Below are positions 44,090 to 55,363 of a stretch of DNA of 64,000 bases, one piece after another. Location of the stretch: the NCBI GenBank assembly GCA_016271365.2, contig CM057453.1, positions 1,075,097,001-1,075,161,000 of the forward strand. The letters are read 5' to 3'. Positions within the stretch are counted from its first letter, which is position 1. Every line of letters starts with the position of its first letter. The stretch comes from Neoceratodus forsteri. Lineage: Eukaryota; Chordata; Ceratodontiformes; Ceratodontidae. The notes under the pieces were generated by a model. The model ran no database searches, was not told the origin of the DNA, and saw nothing but the letters and a program-made list of their open reading frames with translations. The position numbers and the translations under genes are program-made.

Positions 44090-46155
44090 TGGCCTGGATA
44101 TTCAAAGGGGTTGCACATGGTGCAACAGGGATGCACCATGTGCAACCCACCAATGCACCCTGGCATGATATTCAAAGGGGTGAGTTGCGATGTGCAACTC
44201 CTGATGCACCGGGGAGCATTGGTAATGTATGCGGCGCAAATGCAGGGGGGCGTGCCCATGCATATTGGGCACATCCCGATATTCAGCTCGGGATGTGCAG
44301 CACACATGCTGGCACAACCCTGCATTGCACTGCACAGGGGGGCACAAAGTTGTGCCTGAAAAAACAAGGGCACAAGTCCAGGCCACCCACAAGCAGGCTG
44401 CTGTATTGCATGGCACAATATAGCAGCCACCTGCCATGGGTGGCAACCCCCCCCCGAACACCATGCACAAACACCCTGTATGCCCTGGTAGTCTAGTGGA
44501 ACCCCCCTCCCTCCCCGTTAGCCCGAAGGTGGGAAAAGCTACCCTGGTACCTGGTGGGATAGCGGTATCCCCATCCCTGCCCGTATCCCTGATAGCCGTA
44601 AGGCAGAATAGTCCAAACACCCTGGTGGTCCAGTGCATCCCCCCTCCCTGCCCGTAACCATGATCACCATGTCCTGTATGGGGGAAAACTCCCTGGTGGT
44701 GTAGTGGTTCACCACTCCCTGCCCATAACTGCAAGCACCAGACAATGACCTGAATAAAGCCCTGGTGGGCTAGTGGCATCTCCCTTCCTCCCGTTCCACC
44801 CAATCACGTGCAACCATCCAAAATTGCAATTCCCAGTGTGCCAGTGGAACTCCCCCCCTCCACTCACTGAGGGCCCTGCCACCCTGCATCCCCCATGCAC
44901 AAACACCCTTTATGCCCTGGTAGTCTAGTGGAACCCCCCTCCCTCCCCATTAGCCCAAAGGTGGGCAAAGGTACCCTGGTAACTGGTGGGATAGTGGTAT
45001 CCCCCTTCCTGCCCATATCCCCGATAGCCGTAAGGTGGAATGGTCCAAACATCCGGGTGGTCTGGTGCGTCCCCCCCCACCTGTAACTGCGATCACCATG
45101 TCCTGTATGGGGAATACTCCCTGGTGGTGTAGTGGTTCCCCTCTCCCCACACAGATCCGTGCCTGTGTAGTACAGTATGGAGTGCAAGCCCATTCATCCA
45201 CACTGTGGACCTATGGGCTTACAGATCATACTGTAATCTGTCATTCAGTAGGCGGCCAGGCAGGGTGCAGCCACCCTCTGATGGTGGGGGGTGGGATCTG
45301 GGTGGCAGGGATCTCAGCAGGTGGAGGGGAAGGGGTTCCACTGGCACACTGGGGATTGCATTTTCAGACAGTTGCCTGTGATCGGGCAGAATGGGAGGGA
45401 AGGGGATGCCATTAGCCCACCAGGGCTTTATTCAGATCATTGTCTGGTGATTGTGGTTAAGGGCGTGGAGGGGTGAACCACTATACCACCAGGGAGTTAT
45501 CCCTGTACAGGACATGGTGATCATGGTTACGGGCAGAGAGGACGCATTGGACCGCCAGGGTGTTTGGACCATTCCACTGTACGGCTATCAGGGATACGAG
45601 CAGGGAGGAGGATACCACTAACCCACCAGGGATCGTACAGGGGCACTATTGCCCACCATCGGCTAGTGGGGAGGAGGGGGTTCCACTAGACTACTGGGGC
45701 ATGGGATTCATATGTTCTGCCGCACTCACAGTTGTGGGTTGGGGATGCCCCGGGACCCCTTTAGTCCACACTGCAGTCTATGCAGGGTGCCAGGTTCATT
45801 TTGCCAGGCTGCCCTGCACAACTCATGCAAATGGGGCCATAGTGACATGCTAATGGCCTCATATGCACCTTGGATGCATTACGGCCTCATTTGCATGCCC
45901 CAGGTTGAATATCATGGTTGATGCACCTAGCACAACTGCACTTGTGCTGGTGCATCCCTCTGCTCCTGTTCTGCCACTTGCACTTTGGTCAGTGCCACTG
46001 CACCATGTGCAGTGTGTGTACCCTTAGTGCCATATTCAATGGTGCTGAGCTATTGAGCAGCACCGTTGAATATCACCTGGTCCATGCCCTGGCACAGCCC
46101 AGTTACGCTGCACCTAGGCTTGTGCCACTGCCTGGTGCAGTCTGAATATCCAGCC
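44090..46155. mobile_element. Complete foldback element with tRNA-Glu-like arrays
   Basis: The left end reads tggcctggatattcaaaggg and the complement of the right end reads gggctggatattcagactgc. The two arms pair to a centre near 45207 (gcccattcatccac...gtggacctatgggc). Each arm carries units of about 59-78 bp that begin ccctggtggtctagtgg or close variants: 44483, 44542, 44620, 44690, 44760, 44915, 44974, 45051 and 45119 in the left arm, and the complement in the right arm at about 45400, 45480, 45550, 45620 and 45690. The start string equals positions 1-18 of vertebrate tRNA-Glu. No B box follows. The left arm also has a 432-bp higher-order duplication (44460 against 44892). There is no protein frame, so it is non-autonomous. 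Confidence 0.82.
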
Positions 46156-46267
46156 CTCTGTGTGTATCTATAAATATCCTTGCAGTGGTGATGTCATCAC
46201 AGTGGATATTCTACTGCAGTGAAAATAACACTTCTCATCTCACTCATTTAGCCCTCACCCCCATTGT

Positions 46268-46294
46268 ATAAATATATATATATATATATATATA

Positions 46295-46336
<42 letters not shown>

Positions 46337-46352
46337 TATATATATTATAGTG
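46268..46352. repeat. TA microsatellite
   Basis: A tract of about 80 bp of TA dinucleotides with two TCTA and TAGA interruptions. Confidence 0.95.
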
Positions 46353-47700
46353 GCACGGTAGTGCCCATAGTTAGGGTTGAGGAGCCGCTTCTATGTTAAA
46401 CCCCAAAACTTTGTACCTTAATAACTTGCAACTGTTTGACTGATTTTCCTGAAATTTGGAATACATGATCAAGAACCATAGGCCTTGGGATCTGCCAAAT
46501 TCCATACTGGTCAGATATACATTTTGTGGAGTTATTAAGCATGATCTGTCTTGTGATTCGCTTTTCTGGAATTCTACGGTCGCGCCACAGGTTGTATACA
46601 GTTTATGTGACTAGCCCAAATTCAGGGAACATGAGCCAGGGTCCCCAATGTGCCTTTCAAAGATTTCATAAAAAATATTAAATGGTTCAAATTTATTCAA
46701 AACAATTTCCCATTATAAGTCAATGGAAAAGTTAACAAAAGTTCGACAGTGTCGCAAATGCACTTTTTAGTGTTGCAAATGACCCTGTTACTGTCGCAAA
46801 TCCGCCATCTTGTTTTCAGTTAGTGATCAGAAAAATGCTTGGCATTTAAAATTGAGACCCTCTAGCAACCTAATTCCTTTTGTATTCACCTAGTCTGGCC
46901 CTGAGGATGCTAGCCATGTCTTTATTTTGGGGTAAAACACCCCAGAAATATGTTTTTCAAATTTCTGGAAAAAGTACTTTCGCAAAGTAGTGTCGCACTC
47001 ACGAAAGTGTCACAAATTTTTGCGAAAGCTTTGGCAAATTGCGACACTACTTTGCGACACTATGCCCAAAATAACAGTAATTCTTTGGCACTCCGCTGCA
47101 AAAGAACGGTTGGGAGTTTTGGGCTGAAATTTGGAGGGAACGCAGATGTCATCTCACAGATGTACCTTTCAGTGTTGTTTTGAAAAATTATTACATGGTG
47201 GCAAAGTTACAGCACTCCAAAGTTGACGTTTTTTCCCGTAGGATAACATTACGGCGCCCGACGCATTACAGAAACCCTTTGGATCCCTGCTGCAAAATAA
47301 TGGTTTGGTCTTTTTTCCTGAAACTTGGAGGGAAGATAGCCAACAGCCCACAGATGTGCCTTTCAGTGGTTTGGTGAAAAAATATTACAGGGAGGCAAAG
47401 TTATGGCACTCCGAACTTCTCTTTTTTCCCCATAGGATAACATTACGGCGTTCGACGCGCCTTTCAGGGCCCGTATCTCGGAAACGGTGCGAAATACAGA
47501 CTTTTCATTGGAAAAATGCTTAAGCACAAAATTAGCCAGGACAGTTGTAAATCATACAACTTTTAAATTTTTTTTCCACGTCGTACGGTTCCTGAGATAT
47601 AACGTATTTAGTATTCCAAGTTCTCACTTTCTGCTCCGATACTCATTATTATGCATACATTATTTGTACTCATTGTCTTTCTCTATGCAGGTTTTGGGGA
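46353..47700. repeat. Unidentified repeat family with 194-bp tandem unit
   Basis: Two adjacent copies start near 47131 and 47325. Each reads ttggaggga, then cacagatgt.cctttcagtg, ttacag, ggcaaagtta, cactcc, cccataggataacattacgg and cgacgc. Weaker related phrases (gcgaaag, tgtcgcaa) occur from 46740 on. The texture recalls large repeat families of amphibians and fish, but I cannot name it. No protein frame is convincing. Confidence 0.6.
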
Positions 47701-48170
47701 AAACCAGCCTGTGCGCTTACATTAATGTTACTGTTGCCCTTTCCGCTTGCAGTTCTGTACCTGTTTCACTTACCGTTGACGCTCGCCCACCATGTATGTA
47801 TCCCTTGTGTTTTCATTTGTGCTTATGCTTGTTTTTTGCCATTTGTGTCTACAGTAGTGTCTCTTTCTGTTTCACTTTGCGTCACCATGCCCATTGACAT
47901 TTCTGTTTGCAGGCACCATGTTACTATGTGACAACACATCATTTGGCAGACCGTTCCCGTCTACGCCACCATGTGCGTTACCCTTTCTGTTCTCATTCGC
48001 GCTTGTGTTACCATGTGCGCCACTGTTAGCACTTATGTTTGCGTTGCTGTTCCTGTTACTATGCCACAAGACATCATGTGGCAGGAGTGCGGGGCCTGAA
48101 GGGTCCCGCGCTCCCGCCGCCGCATTACATTCACTATTTCTTGTTATCATTCTCAAAAAGAAGGGATGAG
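47701..48170. repeat. Quasi-periodic T/C-rich stretch
   Basis: Short phrases of the type ctgttgccctttccg, accatgtgcg, cattcgcgcttgtgttac recur in loose order for about 400 bp, while both strands stay open in long frames. This looks like a decayed short-period repeat, not a gene, since the frames are low in complexity and end without domains. Confidence 0.45.
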
Positions 48171-48244
48171 GCAAAATTATTTAATGAAGTTAGTTGTTCA
48201 TTAGCGATAGTGAGAGAACTATTTTAGTTGAACTTTGACTTCTC

Positions 48245-48388
48245 ACCCCCAACCGGCATTGGGTGCATTGGGATCGTGGGTCCCAACTCTCACCCCATTC
48301 TCCTATACTTATGCTGCTTTACACATGTCATGGGGTGAGAGTTAGGCTGACTATCCCAATGCACACCCCAATGCCGGTTGGGGGTGGG
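48245..48388. repeat. Imperfect palindrome of about 140 bp
   Basis: The left arm has cccccaaccggcattgggtg and caactctcacccca. The right arm has tggggtgagagttagg and the complement caccccaatgccggttgggg. The loop lies near 48315. Confidence 0.8.
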
Positions 48389-48483
48389 CGGGTCCAAGGG
48401 GTTTTCAACCCTAACAGCGAATTTCCACTTTTGTTGCTGTGGAACAACCCTAACTAATGCATTAAATGGAGTTTTTGCCTCTA

Positions 48484-48493
48484 ATATATATAT

Positions 48494-48529
<36 letters not shown>

Positions 48530-48530
48530 A
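48484..48530. repeat. TA microsatellite
   Basis: About 45 bp of TA repeats directly upstream of the SINE start. Confidence 0.93.
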
Positions 48531-48533
48531 TGA

Positions 48534-48835
48534 GGCAGTATAGTGCAGTGGTTTAAGGCTCTGAGCTGCAAACCTAGAGACCTTGGTTTGAATCCCACAG
48601 CTCCCACTTGCATACTGTGTGACCCTAAGCAAGTCACTTAGCTTCCTTGTGTTCCCAGGTCTCACCTGTAAACAAGCTTTAGTTTAGTGTGTCTCTCCTG
48701 GTAAAAAATATATATATATATATATACTGTGTGATCCTGAGCAAGTAACTTAACTTCCTTGTGCTCCCAGGTCAGATCTGGAAACAAATTTCGGCCTATG
48801 TGTATTTCTCCTGGTTAAATAATGTTCCATTTCCT
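48534..48835 (+). mobile_element. tRNA-derived SINE with L2-type tail, tail doubled
   Basis: The A-box-like tagtgcagtgg is at 48541-48551 and the B-box-like ggtttgaatcc at 48585-48595. A central segment, tactgtgtgaccctaagcaa followed by gtcacttagcttcc, resembles the core of MIR and V-SINE groups. The 3' tail reads cccaggtc..acctg..aaac and ctcctggt..aa. After a TA tract at 48706-48725, a second copy of the segment from tactgtgtgatcc to ctcctggttaaataat follows. The tail matches the 3' end of the L2 at 61690-61772, so L2 machinery probably moved it. Confidence 0.82.
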
Positions 48836-49427
48836 TTCCATTTCCCTATATCCTAGGCATTTAAAGCATTAAGATAACAATACTCACAAATTAATGGAAA
48901 TTCAATGACAAAAATCAAAAGCCATTAAACAACTTGCAAAAGGATCAGAATTAATGAATTTACCTAATTTTAATGGGAAATCAATGAAAATGTATTTTAA
49001 TGGCTTTAATTGCTAGCAGTAGTATAAGAAATAGAAACTGATATTTTTTTTAAATGAGATTTGCACCAGCTTAGTTGCTGCACACATGGCAAATGAGCAG
49101 CATGTGAACCTGATGTGATGTTTAAATGATGTTCACACCAGCTTTACTGCTGCATTCATGTCAAGCGTGCAACATGCAAACGTGATGTGATTTTTAGAAG
49201 ATGTTTACACCAGCTTACCTGCTGTGCACATATCAAGCTTGAAGCATGCAAACCTGATTTACTTTTTAGACCTGGCTCACTTAGATTCACTTTGTGTATG
49301 CAAATCGCATGCAAACATTGCACAGTTAAGCATGTGACATGCATTCTGCATGTACACATCACACACATATTTCTGTAAGGGTAGTAATTCTAAATCAATG
49401 GATGACAGGGAAAAAAAGTACTGTTAA
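48836..49427. repeat. Spacer with about 70-bp direct repeats at 49060-49260
   Basis: Three copies start near 49060, 49130 and 49200. Each reads caccagctta or caccagcttt, then ctgctgcacacatg, gcatg and cctgatgtgat. The preceding 220 bp is AT-rich. No gene is seen. Confidence 0.65.
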
Positions 49428-49755
49428 CATAGAAACATAGAAGTTGATGGCAGAAGATCGCTACTTCCATCTAGTCTGCCCAATTGTTTTAGACCTATTT
49501 TGATGCTCTAGTTGCCCTTTGTAATCAGGGCTCCCTTGTGTCTATCCCATGCATTCTTGAGTCCCCCCACAGTGTTGGCCCCCACAGCCTCCTGGGGCAG
49601 GCTGTTCCTGGTGTCCACCACTCTTTCTGTGAAGAAAAACTTCCTGGTGTTGGTAGAGAACCTCCCTCTTTGCAGCCTGAGTTCATGTCCCCTGTTGTCT
49701 ATGAGTTGCATATTACTGTCACAGTGTTTAGCCCCACTCTATATTTGGGTAATAT
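49428..49755 (-). pseudogene. CR1 LINE 3' end, 5'-truncated
   Basis: The minus-strand frame 49711-49508 reads MQLIDNRGHELRLQRGRFST, then FTERVVDTRNSLPQEAVGA and GLKNAWDRHKGALITKGN. This is the C-terminus of CR1 ORF2, with the NSLP block typical of the clade. The 3' UTR ends at 49428 in complement tails of the form ctatgtttctatg. A few residues upstream (GLNTVTVICNS) are also readable. It is an ordinary dead-on-arrival insertion. Confidence 0.88.
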
Positions 49756-50039
49756 CTATGGAGGGCTGGGGAGAAAAGGTATAGAAATACAGAGAAACAT
49801 GGTGGGAGAGTCAGGGCAGGGGCAAGAAGGGGAGAAGGTGGAAGGAAAGCTATAGAGGGGGAAAGCTGAATGACTTTTTAAGGTCGTTTTAAAGAAGTGT
49901 GGAAGGGATTTGGCCTGGGCTAACTTTTCCGATGAAAGGTTCAGGTGGACGTGGTGAACCATTACCTGCCCATAATTCTACTTCAGTTTTTGTTTCTTTT
50001 AATTGATTTGGACTAAATTTCTGACTTCTGAAAAAAGTC
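49756..50039. other. No gene seen
   Basis: Purine-rich spacer between two LINE fragments, with no protein-like frame. Confidence 0.45.
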
Positions 50040-52340
50040 ATTTTAACAAGCTTTGTTTTACATCTGACTCCTTTCAATTGTGGGAACTTGAGCAGCCAGC
50101 ACTTTTATTCACTGTGAACATTATTAATACTTCTTTGGAAACTGGTCGTACATCATCTGTGTTAAAGCATTCTGTGGTGGTTTCAATGTTAAAGAAGTCT
50201 AACCTTGATCATGGTCAGTTATGTATCTATAGACCTATTGTATTTCTAGTAATCATTTTCGAGAAAACATCTAAAGAACGTGGTGTATGCTCAGTGCATT
50301 GCTTAGTTTAATCCTGATAATTTAACCAACTGTCTTCAATTGGGTTTTTAAAAAGGTTAGTCAATGGAAACTGCCTTATTAAAGGTTTCAAATGACCTGT
50401 GTTTGCAAAAGCAAATGGCTGGATGTCTGCTCTTATTGTACTTGATTTCTCCTCTGCATTTAATACTGTTAACCACTCTATTTTTACCGAGTGACTTCCA
50501 CATGCGTTTGGTTTTCAAGAAAGAGTTTTATCCTTCTTAGTGATCACTTCTTTAAGATCTCTTGGAATAGTCATGATTCTAATTTTTCTCCTGTTCTTTC
50601 TGATGTTCCTTGAGGTTTTGTTCTAAGTCCATTACTTTTCTCACTTGATATGCAGCCTCTAGGAACTATTGTTATGATTCTGGGCTCAGTTACTATGTAT
50701 ATGCTGAGGTATACTGCCATATGGGGTACTAGCAAGAGGATACTTGCTGAAATGGCAACCCACTTTCGACTAGTATCCTGATGGCAGGGGTGTGGGATCA
50801 GCGACCGAATGGGATTGGTCATGAAAGGGCAGCAGGATGTTGTGCGCATATACTCATGTGGAGGGGGGGAGTGAGCCCGATGAACATGGGGTGGGAGAGT
50901 ATGTGAGGGGTGGTGCCGCAGGGTTCTGGCAGGCTGCCATCATGGAATGGTGGGCTAGGTGCTGGCTTGGGGTGGTGGGGATACAGGGTTCGGGACCAGG
51001 CGCCAGTAGTTTTTGTTGCGCCTGGCCTGAGACAGTGTTTTTTTTTTTTGAGATGCATCCCTTCTGACATGCACCCCCCTGGAGTTTAGAATCTTATTTT
51101 AGGGGTGCAGGGGCCACATAAAACAATAAAAAGGTTTTGCACGCTGCTCTCATTAGATCCCACATCAAATTGAATTTCGTGATGTGGGGTTGTGATAAGG
51201 GCGTCGTGCTGAATTCACCCTTATCACATAGAACCATATGCTGATGACATCCATATCTATTTTTTCTTTGTTTCCATACATAGTAGTATTCTTGACACTG
51301 TCTCTGCCTGCCTTTCTGCTGTTTCGTCTTGGACATCAGCCAGCCCACTGAAACTTAATAAAGTAAAAATGACTTTTTTTTTCTTGGGGGTAAAAGAGAA
51401 TGTTTGAGGAAGTGAAAGATGTAAGACCCATTGAGAAAGGAAGTGTTTCTTCTGAAACGTGTCTGGAATTTTTCACATTGCACTTTGTTATATTAAAATG
51501 AAGCACTTTTGAGAGACTTGCTTGAGTGTCCATTATTTCTGGCGATGAGTGCGGGATTCCCTCTAGTTGTATTTCAAGTTTTTATCCCTGCACCGCTGAT
51601 CCCTATGTAGCCTCTTCCTTCATTCTATTAAAAGATGTAAGTGTCTTAAGCAGTGAGTCTAGTGATTCTATAGGTTATCCGATTAATGTAGTAAAGTGTT
51701 TTGGGGTTCTGTTTGATTGACAAATGTCATTTTCTAATCAGATTGCTGCAGTTATAAAAGCCTGTCAATACCAGCTTCTTAATATCACATATATTTGAAA
51801 GTTTTTGACACATAAAGCAGCAAAGACTCTTGTACCTGTGCTAGTCATGTTGAGATTAGATTATTGTAACTCTCATTTTGTAGGACCTCTTGCATCTGCT
51901 ATTGGTTTATGTTAAATAATTCAAAATAGGGCGACTAGGCTGATTTTTGACCAGCTTAAGTATGCTCAGGTCACTTTGTTATTCTATGATTTTCACTGAT
52001 TGAGAATTACTAATAAGTAACTTTTTTGAATGATGGTTCTTATTTTCAGGATTTTACAAGCCAAATCTCCTGCCTATTTGTACAACATGGTGCCAGTGTA
52101 CGTACCGCCTCAGTGTTACTTTCTGTTGAAGACCATTTCCTTGCAGTCTCTAATACTGGCTTTCATAAACCTAAAGCACCATGAGTTAATGCACCTTGGT
52201 GCCGCTGTCTAAAATATGTTGCATTTGCATGTTAGAATGGCAACATTACTGGGATTTTTTAAACAAAGGCTGAAAATGTTTTATTCAGTGTATAATATCT
52301 ATTTATTGCTTGTTTGACTTTCATCTTGTGGTTATTTATT
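50040..52340 (+). pseudogene. L2-type LINE, polymerase to C-terminus, truncated
   Basis: Blocks read in order: NTSLETGRTSSVLKHSVVVS near 50130, DHGQLCIYRPIVFLVIIFEK near 50210 and LIVLDFSSAFNTVNHSIF near 50440. VLSPLLFSLDMQPLG follows near 50620. After about 550 bp of other DNA comes PYADDIHIYF at 51234, the polymerase box with both aspartates. The thumb and C-terminal part has LGVLFD and LRLDYCNSHFVGPLASA at about 51850, NRATRLIF near 51930, ILQAKSPAYLYN near 52060 and LGFFKQRLKMFYS near 52260. These match vertebrate L2-group ORF2. Stops and frame changes are many. Confidence 0.82.
50678..51228. other. Unidentified insertion in the L2 polymerase
   Basis: The polymerase frame leaves off after SLDMQPLG and resumes at the YADD box. 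The 550 bp between are not LINE-like. Part is G-rich and ends near a polypurine/poly-T tract at 51040 and a tcacccttatcacat segment. I cannot assign it. A second extra segment of about 120 bp lies near 51410-51530. Confidence 0.5.
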
Positions 52341-52361
52341 ATAGCTCTGTAACATGTACAC

Positions 52362-52656
52362 AATTTAAAGATAGAAGGAGGGCGGTTCAGGGGCAATGTG
52401 AGGAAGTATTATTTCACAGAGAGGGTAGTGGATGCATGGAACAGCCTTCCTGAGGAGGTTGTGGGGTATAAAACTGTGGGAGAATTCAAGAATGCATGGG
52501 ACAGACATAAGGCAATTCTTGTGGGGGGTAGGAAGAAATAGGCTGTTGGTTAACTAGGATCTGCGGCCTATCCTGTAGGTAGGGAAATGGGCAGACTAGA
52601 TGGGCCTAGCGGTCCTTATCTGCCGTCAAAGTCTATGTTTCTATGTTTCTATGTAC
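52362..52656 (+). pseudogene. CR1 LINE 3' end, 5'-truncated
   Basis: It starts agggcggttcaggggcaatg and includes gaggaagtattatttcacag, then tggaacagccttcctgagga (the NSLP block region). It ends with gggcagactagatgggcc, cttatctgccgtcaaagtct and repeated atgtttct. This is the same 3' end as at 49428 in the other orientation. Confidence 0.87.
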
Positions 52657-53969
52657 ATACTGTACACTTGCATACATGTGTGTACTTACAATTGTTATTC
52701 CAGCTGACCTAGTGGCTTGGCAGTAGGTTGGCTAGCAGAGAAGGGAATATTAAAAGGTGATGCATTCAGTCCCTGGAGCAGGGAGATAACTGGCAAAAAC
52801 AGTAAGGTCTAGAAAAGAACTTCCGACATGCTTGCAATGCCCACTCCAGCAGCAGCTTTAGCTCTTTGTGTTCCAGTAAGATCTGCAGCTGGTGTTGGAT
52901 TGGATAAAGAACCAGATCAATGCATTACTCAACAAATACAATGGGGTGGGGAAATCCCTTCCCTGGATGCTATTCCTGCAGAAATGCCATGAACACTTTG
53001 AAGAAGTAGCTTAGAACGCTGCATCAGTGCAGAAAATTTACCACTAACAGCCAAGCAGCTGACTCACAAGTACAAGATCCAGTAGGTTGGTCCGCAAATT
53101 CTGCGGTGCACAGGTGGTAAAGGGCAGCCAGCCCTACATACTATGATGCAGTAAACAAGGTACCTGTGAACTCGATGTGGAGCTCATGGGGTTAACACCA
53201 ACTACAACACTGAATATACAGTTCCAAAAACATGCTGTTTATTAGATAAAGTAGTGTTTACAAAATTGGTGCAGGCTAAGTTCCACGCCACAAGTGCCCC
53301 ACCACTTTGGGTAACACCTCTTCATCAAGAGGTGTCCACCTGACTCAGATGGGTGAGTAAGGTGCAAAGAGATGTATTAGATAGCCTATCAGCTGGAGAA
53401 TTACACCCAGGACTTTGTGAGGTGAGATGAGTGGAGCAGCGTAGGATCATTCTGGACATGTTGGTCTCATTTCACACCCATGTTAAGGAGTTGTGGACAA
53501 GGCTGGAAGAAGTGCAAAAAGAACTGCAGGACAATATCTATATGGAATCTGTGGAGGCTATGTAGGACCTGATCAAGTGCTTCAGCTAGCTGCAACAGAC
53601 TATGGTACAGATGACTATCGATGTCCACAATAAATAGAAGACCTCTTCCAGCAGCTTAGGGATTCTGGCACTTCCAATTACAAGATCCCTCACAAGAGTT
53701 TGTTTCATCAAATTGAAACAGTGCCACAGCAGCAGGCCAGTGCTTAGTCACACACAGAGGCACTCTTCCAGGAGTGCAAGATGAAACAAGATCTCTTTTT
53801 TAGTTTTGCATTTTTGACCAGTCAATTAGCGAGCCCTTATTCCCCTGGGAGGCACTGTGCAATCAAGAAAAAGATGCAGGTGCAGATGCAAAGTCACAAC
53901 AACACCTAAACCACTGCTGCTCACAACAGTCACAATCCAAAGGCAAAGCCAAGATACCACAGTCCTGAC
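52657..53969 (+). other. Unassigned region with decayed coding texture
   Basis: Short protein-like pieces appear on the plus strand across several frames. One near 53500-53720 is rich in Gln, Glu and Leu and could have been a coiled coil. Another near 52900 reads NKYNGVGKSLPWMLFLQKCH. Stops are frequent. Near 53300 an 11-bp inverted repeat (acacctcttcatcaagaggtgt) is present. I do not recognise a family. It may be a decayed DNA-transposon accessory gene or part of the adjoining hAT copy. Confidence 0.35.
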
Positions 53970-54889
53970 CACGAAGCAGTACAAAATCATGCAGCTGTGG
54001 TGGATAGCAGGTTCACACTGCTGCAGTTACTCTGTGGCACAATAAAAGGTGTCTGTGATTTGATGGCACGCATTGCACACGTGCACACACACACACACAC
54101 ACACACAGTACAAGTAATGCATGGCAAATTGAAAATTTCAGTAATATAACCAGATCTTTTCAACAAACTGAAATTATGCACTGCTGCAACACAAAAATCA
54201 GCAAAAAAATGTCAAGAATGACTGAAAATATTACTGTGTGTACATTAACACAGTTATACAACAACAATATAGCCAAAACAAAAGACTGCCTTTCTCTCCC
54301 AGTTAATCCACCTACACCACACAGGTACGCCCCTCCCCCAAGGCACACTTCAAGTGTCTGTCAGTACACAGACTGATGTTCAAAATCAACATTCAAAATC
54401 CACACGAACAATGAACACTCAATGATATGAGTACAGTGGTGTTTCCTACAATCGATGCACTATGTTTTGAGCCAAAAAATGACTCAAAAAGGCTTTTTAA
54501 CAGTTTTTATAGGGTTTGAATCGCAGAGCTCTGACAGCAAACTATCTCCAGCTACCATTACACACACACACTATACATAACTGAGGATGTGCAGAACAAT
54601 CTAGAGCCCATGTGACCTGCAATCCCATGAGTCAATGCAAAATTCACCTTGGAGCCCCAAAACAAGGTGAAGGATGTGAAGTACATTGAAATGAATGTAC
54701 TTCGCATAAAAATAGGCACAGAAGTGGTTGGGGGAGGTGCAGTAACATGAAGTGCATTGAGAGCAATGACTTTGCAATCCTCATTATGACGTGAAGTACT
54801 CCGCTTTGCATTACATAGTACTTTGCGGATTCCCCTCTACTTCCCGAATTGCTTTGCAGAGCGAATTTCAGCCACTTTGCCCACCTCTA
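53970..54889 (-). mobile_element. 5' fragment of the same hAT family
   Basis: On the minus strand the terminus is TAGAGGTGGGCAAAGTGG at 54889. The sequence then aligns by eye with 18774-19740 of the large hAT, including the GAAGTACTTC-type motifs, tttttgagtc, gtgtggattttgaatgttga, taatgtacacacagtaatat, the CA tract and cttttattgtgccacaga. No transposase is kept. It abuts the CR1 piece at 54890. Confidence 0.85.
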
Positions 54890-55118
54890 CTCAGAAGTAC
54901 TACCTGTGAGAAGAATGGGAAAGCATCGGGGTGCATGCACCAGGAACTTTAACACATGGTTGAGGAACTGGTGCTGCAAGGAAGGGTTCGGATTCATTGG
55001 TGACTGGGGACCCACCTGGAGGGACGGGGCTTGTTCAAGCTTGACAGTCTGCATCCATTCTGGAGGAATCCAAGCACTCAATGAAAAGTTTAACTACTAC
55101 ATGGAAGGCATTTAAGCT
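54890..55118 (+). pseudogene. CR1 ORF1 C-terminus (SGNH esterase-like)
   Basis: The frame reads SEVLPVRRMGKHRGACTRNF, then WLRNWCCKEGFGFIGDWG and CIHSGGIQALNEKFNYYM, with a stop at 55113-55115. In vertebrate CR1 the C-terminal half of ORF1 is an SGNH-hydrolase-type domain ending in a D-x-x-H pair. Here His is kept (IHSGG) and the preceding Asp position is altered. The N-terminal part is cut off by the hAT fragment. The endonuclease ORF starts about 250 bp downstream. Confidence 0.75.
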
Positions 55119-55363
55119 AGCCAAGGAGTGTGGCAGGTCAGGTCTAATTGCTTACCCCCATAACTAGCAGGAATCAGAGAACAGGAGAAGGAGATATCAC
55201 TATAAAGCAGTGTACAAAAGATGGAGATAGGCACCTAAGGGGTAGATAGGCAGAAAAAGGACAAAATACAGCAGAAGGGCAGACAGCAGGGAGAACCAGG
55301 GATACAGGACAACCAGGGAGGGGACTGGAGTAGAACAGCAAAACAGACCAGGGAGGTCACATC

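Noticed and set aside
44102..44803. Long frames on both strands in the foldback element
   Set aside because: They follow from GC-rich repeat units without stops. Frames are open in several phases and repeat with the units.
47487..48174. Overlapping frames resembling membrane proteins or Asn-rich proteins
   Set aside because: Both strands are open because the DNA is a decayed short-period repeat. There are no domains and no start context.
53280..53345. Rho-independent terminator or hammerhead at the 11-bp inverted repeat
   Set aside because: Bacterial terminators do not apply, and the ribozyme core bases are not present.
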